Below, piece after piece: positions 58,686 through 64,000 of a DNA stretch of 64,000 nucleotides. Positions within the stretch are counted from its first letter, which is position 1, and each line of letters starts with the position of its first letter. The DNA is from Lichtheimia corymbifera B2541 (taxonomy: Eukaryota; Mucoromycota; Mucoromycetes; Mucorales; Lichtheimiaceae), in the NCBI GenBank assembly GCA_000697475.1, contig JNEU01001140.1:1-64000 (forward strand). The letters are read 5' to 3'. Position numbers and translations under genes: made by a program. The notes below the pieces were generated by a model that saw only the letters and a list, made by a program, of their open reading frames with translations, did no database searches and was not told the origin of the DNA.

Positions 58686-60671
58686 TTAATGGTTGTTGTG
58701 TTCTATTGCAGCATCTCCTAAATCAAGAGCAGCCATTTCGCCATCAGTTGCTGGTGCGTTATTGTTGTTAGCCGTAGCCAATGTTGATGATTTGTTGTTG
58801 GTATCTTTGATGGACACGCCACGTGGATAAAGCTTTGGGCTGATAGGAAGGATCGGGCTCATAGCATCTTTGACAATTTCACCACTAGCGCCTACAGGCA
58901 ATTTGATTGATAGATTGTCTCCTGTTGCATTTGCTTTGAAACTAGGCTTCTTTTGATGGCCGGTGGATGTTGATGCAGACGGGTGAGCTGCTGCCGTCTT
59001 TGATGGTTTGGGTCGATGAGTGTCCACGGCATCAATATCAACTAACAACCATGGATCAGTCTCTGATATTTTCTCTCGCTGTGCCCATGTCAACCTACCT
59101 TTGAATCGTTTTTCCTCACATCCATAAGCCTTTGGTGTCAATTCAATCACAGTGTGCAGTGGAATGTTGATATATGGCAAGTCCTCATGGTTGTAGTTCA
59201 TGAAATACGCGTAGATGCATCGCAAAATGGCTTGATGACCAATGATTAGGATGTTCTCATGTCGCTCCAATGCCATGATCACTGGCTCCAATCTTAGGAC
59301 AACGTCTCTGTATGACTACATGGATCGCCATGTCAGATATAATGGTATAAATAATGAAATGACAATGCATTCTTACCTCTCCTCCTCGATATCTGTAGTT
59401 GAATTTGTCTTCGTCACGATTGGCATAATCCTCTGGATACTTTTCCTAAATACAAAAGTGTCAACCCATGTCCCATCTACCATGAGTATCCTCCTCCTCT
59501 GTTGTACCTCGATCTCCTCATAAGTCATTCCGTCGCATACACCAGCATCCAATTCATCCAAGGCCTTCCATTGCAGCTTAGGGTACTTGAGAAGCTCACC
59601 CGTTTGAATGGTACGTTTCATGGTAGATGTCCAAACAGTCAAACTTTGATCGCCCAAATGTTCATGGATTAATCCTGGTAGCTGTGCTGCATATTGTCTT
59701 CCACGCGGGGAAAGCTCCGAATCACCGCCAATTTTGCCATTCACATTGAACATGGACTCGCCGTGCTACGCAAAAGAAAAGCTATCAGCCATCCAATGCC
59801 AATACCATCAATTCACATCATTCCTTACCCGACTAAAGTAGATTTTGCGTGGCGCGATATGCAAGTTCATCAAGTAATACACAATCCTTGACTCGAGATA
59901 ACCCTGGATCATGTTGATAATGACTTGGCTGCCAACATTGATAAGCTTGATATACGTGTAATCTTGTTCTGTGACGGTTTGATAAGAATCTTGGTAATGG
60001 TCAATTCGTGCGCGGAAATCTACAGCAGCTGCGTCGGGATCCATATTGACATAATCAGGTGATGATAACTTGACATCCTTGATATTGGCGAGAATGAGCG
60101 ATTCGTCCTGGCATATGGATTCGATAAAGAGCACAAGGATATCTTTGCTGGTCAATTCGTCATGAAGCCACTTGCGTCGTTGATAAGTGCTGTTGGTTGC
60201 ATCATAAATAGCCACAATGCCTTGCTCTTCGTCAAACCATCGCATCATGTCTTCCAATGCAGCAGCAGCTGCTTCTCGGCGTTGTTGTTCTCCAATAGCA
60301 TTGTGTGGATCAAAGAATGTGTGGGGCAGGTTGGCACCATGCAACTGGCGTCGATAGTTGCCGACATTGAATACCTTGGTCTTGATACCCAACCATGTCA
60401 AGTAACGGCACACTATTATAGAGTGAGTTGATATACATTGAGAGAGAGCATATCCCTGATAGTACCTTTTTGTGAAATGTATGTTTTGCCTCGAGCAGGC
60501 AAGCCAACCATCTAGTTTTCCAATTGGCTGTTGTTAGTATATATAAACGGGCTTCCCGATTGCTTATCAATATACATACCACACATGCTATACGCAGATC
60601 TAAGAGATGCCTGCATTAAAGTTTCCATTCATTGACTTTGTACGAAGAAAAAGTTCCTTACTGAAGCTCAT
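58686..60671 (-). CDS. 6-phosphofructo-2-kinase / fructose-2,6-bisphosphatase
   Basis: Bifunctional enzyme setting the level of fructose 2,6-bisphosphate, the allosteric switch between glycolysis and gluconeogenesis in the cytosol. Seven exons join in phase: 60662-60671, 60580-60599, 60466-60511, 59829-60412, 59508-59765, 59377-59445 and 58686-59315, for 538 residues. The kinase half begins NLRIACVMVGLPARGKTYIS with the Walker A GxxxxGKT, then VCRYLTWLGIKTKVFNVGNYRR and AIYDATNSTYQRRKWL. The phosphatase half has the catalytic histidine in YFSRHGESMFN, DELDAGVCDGMTYEEIE, GGESYRDVVLRLEPVI and the second histidine in IIGHQAILRCIYAYF. Both sites look complete, unlike the single-function yeast enzymes. 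A C-terminal S/T/K-rich extension of about 110 residues may be a phosphorylation region. The first two coding exons are only 10 and 20 bases; skipping them would remove the start. Confidence 0.95.
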
Positions 60672-61839
60672 GTTGATATTCGAGTTGCGATGAGGAGGGA
60701 GTGTGGAGAAGGAGTAAAGCTGACTGCCAAATCGAAAATAACGGGGATCGCACCACATTGGTACGCCAAAAGCATGTCCGCGGAAACAGTTTTGTGTCAC
60801 CGCGGATCGCTGTCCTCGGGTTTGACATGCGCATCATTGCATCACGTAAGTTGTATGACAGGTCACAGGATATGTCTTGTCACCATCGCCCATGGAAATA
60901 ATACATGATGCCACTTGAATCATATCATAGTATGTTAGTTGTTTACACCTTTGATCTGCTGAGTTTTTATATAACACTACCACGTGCAATGATGTTTTAC
61001 TACTCGGATTGTCTGATTAATAAAGCAGATGCAAAGCTCCGCATTGAAATAGTAAGCGAAGATATGGGCCACTGGTGCTTTCGAAGCGGATATACCAGTC
61101 TCCTCTATCGTGGTATTGCTAAAGAAAATAGAAATACATAGTGATCCGCGGATGAGGAAATCGAGAAACACCGCCGACGACAACAGCTGCATAGATATTT
61201 TAGCGTAATTGCCATTGGCATCATACTCCTTGACAACATCATATCATCTGCAGGGATTTTTATAATAGTGCAATTCAAGGAGAACAATGATGATTTGATG
61301 ATGCGAGATTTATAATAACAATGCTATTATGTAGCGTCGTAGCCGCTGTGCATTGTATAACAAGAGAAGACAGCGGCGGTTTTTATTCTGCTTGCCGCTT
61401 CTGTTATGCAAGTGTACTCCTCATTGCATTATATTCAGGCACATACACTAGATATCATTTACATCCAAACCCCACACACGGCAGGGAACATTACGTGTGT
61501 TTACCATATCTATGTATCGGTCAAGGTGCCAATCACTTTCGACTTTTCAAAGCGAGTGTTCACGTTGATTCGTGCTAATAGACGATGGGTGCCATCGTTG
61601 ACAATGTGTTAGTATCAAATCCTGATTCATGCATGAACATTAAATCACATCAAGGCTCTTCAGAGATATCATTGCTGATGAAATTGCCCCAACAAGTTAT
61701 TGCTCTCTCCTCCTTTTACGGTCACTGAATACCACGCCGACCATGCATATCTAAACAAAGATGTTGTCGCCCCATATCCTTTCTCCCATACATATTTTTC
61801 TTCCCATCATATCACTCTTTGATTGCTGACACCTTCAAA
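60672..61839. other. Intergenic, promoter side of PFK2/FBPase2
   Basis: About 1.2 kb. Short open frames show no domain. The stretch 61617-61705 (AATCCTGATTCATGCATG and following) is the inverted partner of about 58220-58310. Confidence 0.4.
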
Positions 61840-63100
61840 AGCCCTTGGTGAGTATCAATATTGAGAACCCTTTTTGTGACCAACCCATGTGCTGACGTCT
61901 GTGATGCATCTTTAGCATTTCATTGTTGTCATTGTGCTACTTGGCTCTTCTATTATTAAAGTGAAACCTACTTGAGTTCCGCCCGTCCATCGTCTACCCT
62001 ATATTTGGACCGTACAATTCATAATGAAGCATGCAGTTTTTAAATGAATGGAGTTGATCAGCATGACCAAGCGGATCTTGTGACCAAGTTTCAAGTTTGA
62101 GATGGGCAATCCCAAGATTATTTATACTAAATGACATTTCATTCCAGCAGTTCTGTTAGCAATGTCTTTACTGCATTGCCTTCTACAGAGTTCACAACCT
62201 TGTCACTCTACTGCAACACACGCTCTTGCACACCCGTCTGCCACGACCAAACGTAGCAACAGTTGCCATTACCAAGGCTTTTACTCGACTGCCTCTTTAC
62301 TTGCAACAACCTAAGTAGAGCTCTTTTCTACGTGAACAGCAGATAGCCATTGTATAGGAGCAACTTATTTTCGTGTGACAGCCTACTTCAATGCATACGG
62401 ATCCAGTCATATCAGCATCAACTACACTGCGCGATACAAGCAATCTTTACCCGGATGAGCTGCGATGGAAGAAAATGACCAAGCAAGTGATTGAGCAGTA
62501 GCCGGATGGAGAAGGGAACACATCAGCAGCGAGCACATGGCTTTTTTTCAATCAACATGTCAGATTTTATTGATCGATATGCAATAAAGTGCAGTGATGA
62601 GATACCCTGGAATGTTACCTTGGTTATTTGTGGCGTCGTCAGCAGGAAGGATGGGCCATGTTGCGTGCATACGGCTGCAGATGATGATGGATTGGATGGG
62701 ATTGAGTAAACGGCTTATATCTTTCACGAAAAGTGTTCAACAGCTATGGATGATATTGGAGTACTCGGTCCAATGCATGCAGCAGCTATTTTACAACCAT
62801 GGATGAAGGATGATTATAGCAGCAGCAACCAAGAATACAATGACACGGCTATCCCTGTTGCCTCGATGTGATTCACTGGTACCTTAGCCAATTGCAATTC
62901 TGTTCCTTTATCATATTATAAACATCCACACTATCATGCACCATTATTCGTCTTTTTCCTTGAATGAAATTGAATTCAACGTAATATCTGGGGCATCATT
63001 AATTCATGTGTATGGAAAGGTGTGGATCACTCGGTTGGTTTCTGGATTGAAAGGGGGAAAGACAAATGTGAAAGCCGGGAAGCAAAATTGGGTGATTTAA
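61840..63100 (+). repeat. Dispersed repeat, copy 3 (units B and A)
   Basis: Unit B (about 61840-62130) shares CAGTTTTTAAATGAATGGAG and GATGGGCAATCCCAAGA with 27879-27955. Unit A (about 62140-63100) follows copy 1 through CACACGCTCTTGCACACC, TGAACAGCAGATAGCCATTG, ACCAAGAATACAATGACACG and GGTTTCTGGATTGAAAGGGG (63037). Frames are interrupted. The same B-A order as copy 2 suggests one composite element. Confidence 0.7.
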
Positions 63101-63339
63101 GCTTACAATGGATCAAGCTTCCGTAACAAGCAGGGTTGTTGGGTATACTATGGGTTTATTAACATTGAAAATACAGAGGTCTATTTAGACATGTAAATAA
63201 TCAGTTATTGGCACTACTCATCGTCTAATCAGCATATGAACAATGAATGTAATATGACAGAAGGAACAAGAGCGTTTCGATACAATGATGTGGGTATATT
63301 CCAATCTCCCCTTCCGGTCTTCAAATTTCTATCCTTCCT
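63101..63339. other. Spacer between two opposed repeat copies
   Basis: Short non-coding stretch separating the plus-strand and minus-strand repeat copies. Nothing recognised. Confidence 0.35.
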
Positions 63340-64000
63340 TTCCTTCCAGATGCCAACCAGTGGATCACAAAGAATCAGCAGGTGTCGTTGTGTCATTGTA
63401 TTCTTGGTTGCTGCCGTCATAGCATCTTCATCCATGGTTGTAAAAGTAGCTGTTGCATGCATTGACTTGAATGTTGCATTATCATCCATGGTGGTAAACC
63501 CTCTCTTGTCAGTATAAGCCCTCGTTTCCATGCCATCCAATTCATCCAATCCATCATCATCCTCAGCCGTATCCACATGTTCGTTACTGCTGACGACGAG
63601 CCAAGTAGCCAAAGCAACATTCCAGAATTCCACATTACTGCACTTGATTGCATCCATTCATTCATCCATAACCGTTGCGAGCCCAATAAGAAAGAGCCTC
63701 TGTGATCGCTGCTGATATGCTTCCTTTTCCATCCGAGTGTTGGCTCAGTGCAGCTCAACAAGGCGAAGAGTGCTTGTATTGCGGGATATGGTAGCTGATA
63801 TGGGACCATCCATTAGAAGTGGTATGCATCACTGCAAGTTGCCACACGTAAATAAAGCTGCTTTTATACAATAGCTATCAGCTGTCCACGTGAAGAAGCC
63901 GCAAGTAACTTGAGACAGTGGAGACCTTGCTAAAGGCAGCTGCTGTTACGGGATGGTTGTGGCAGAGGAGCGTGTTGTAGTAGTAGAGTGACAAGATTGT
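63340..64000 (-). repeat. Dispersed repeat, copy 4 (unit A, inverted, cut by window end)
   Basis: On the minus strand this reads like copies 1 and 2: CAAGTTACTTGCGGCTTCTT, GTGGACAGCTGATAGC, ATGGATGCAATCAAGTGCAG (start near 63657) and CCAAGAATACAATGACAC. Similarity to the end of copy 2 (about 28510-28690) is high and runs to the last base, so the element continues outside the window. It holds the longest uninterrupted frame of the family (142 codons, 63229-63657, minus), with no domain I recognise. Confidence 0.72.

Overview
The window is nuclear DNA of a filamentous fungus, most likely an early-diverging one of the Mucoromycota/Mucorales type. The evidence is short GT-AG introns of mostly 50-90 bases with GTAAGT-like donors and TAG/CAG acceptors, intron-dense genes, AT-rich spacers, and a set of eukaryotic housekeeping genes. 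The genus is an inference only; I cannot run a search. Nineteen intact protein-coding genes and one broken one can be assembled, nearly all as multi-exon models in which splice phases agree from start to stop. No tRNA, rRNA, CRISPR array or origin was recognised.

Layout, left to right. A run of minus-strand genes comes first: the E2 ubiquitin-conjugating enzyme Rad6 (383-1115), a bHLH regulator (1539-2353), a very acidic membrane-anchored protein (2839-4366) and an F-box/zinc/DUSP protein (5111-6404). Two plus-strand genes follow: the E1 subunit of 2-oxoglutarate dehydrogenase (7807-11113) and a single-pass membrane protein (11554-12924). A repeat-rich accessory block (about 13.1-22.1 kb) holds an intact nine-exon gene that I read as a PD-(D/E)XK nuclease-fold protein, a duplicated copy of its 3' end, a 395-base tandem array, an Mso1-like exocytosis gene, a tandem 400-base repeat, and a decayed relative of the nuclease-like gene. 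Med6 and Pho88/Snd3 converge at 24 kb.

From 24.8 to 29.7 kb there are no genes but many repeats, including a long near-perfect hairpin (about 26989-27339) and copies of a dispersed repeat that recur at the right edge of the window (61.8-64 kb). The remainder is mostly genes: a BTB protein, a Vtc4-type polyphosphate polymerase, a cytochrome b5/acyl-CoA dehydrogenase fusion, TRAPPC11, a CofD/YvcK-like protein, a bromodomain plus protein-kinase protein, a Q/P-rich protein with an internal duplication, a SET-like protein, and bifunctional 6-phosphofructo-2-kinase/fructose-2,6-bisphosphatase.

The genes do not form one pathway. Loose themes are ubiquitin (Rad6, F-box/DUSP), chromatin and transcription (bHLH, Med6, bromodomain-kinase, SET-like), phosphate and carbon metabolism (Vtc4, OGDH, PFK2/FBPase2, acyl-CoA dehydrogenase) and membrane traffic (Mso1-like, Pho88/Snd3, TRAPPC11). 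The most unusual items are the hairpin, the bromodomain-kinase fusion, the F-box/DUSP fusion, the nuclease-fold gene pair in the repeat block, and several exons of only 10-21 bases.
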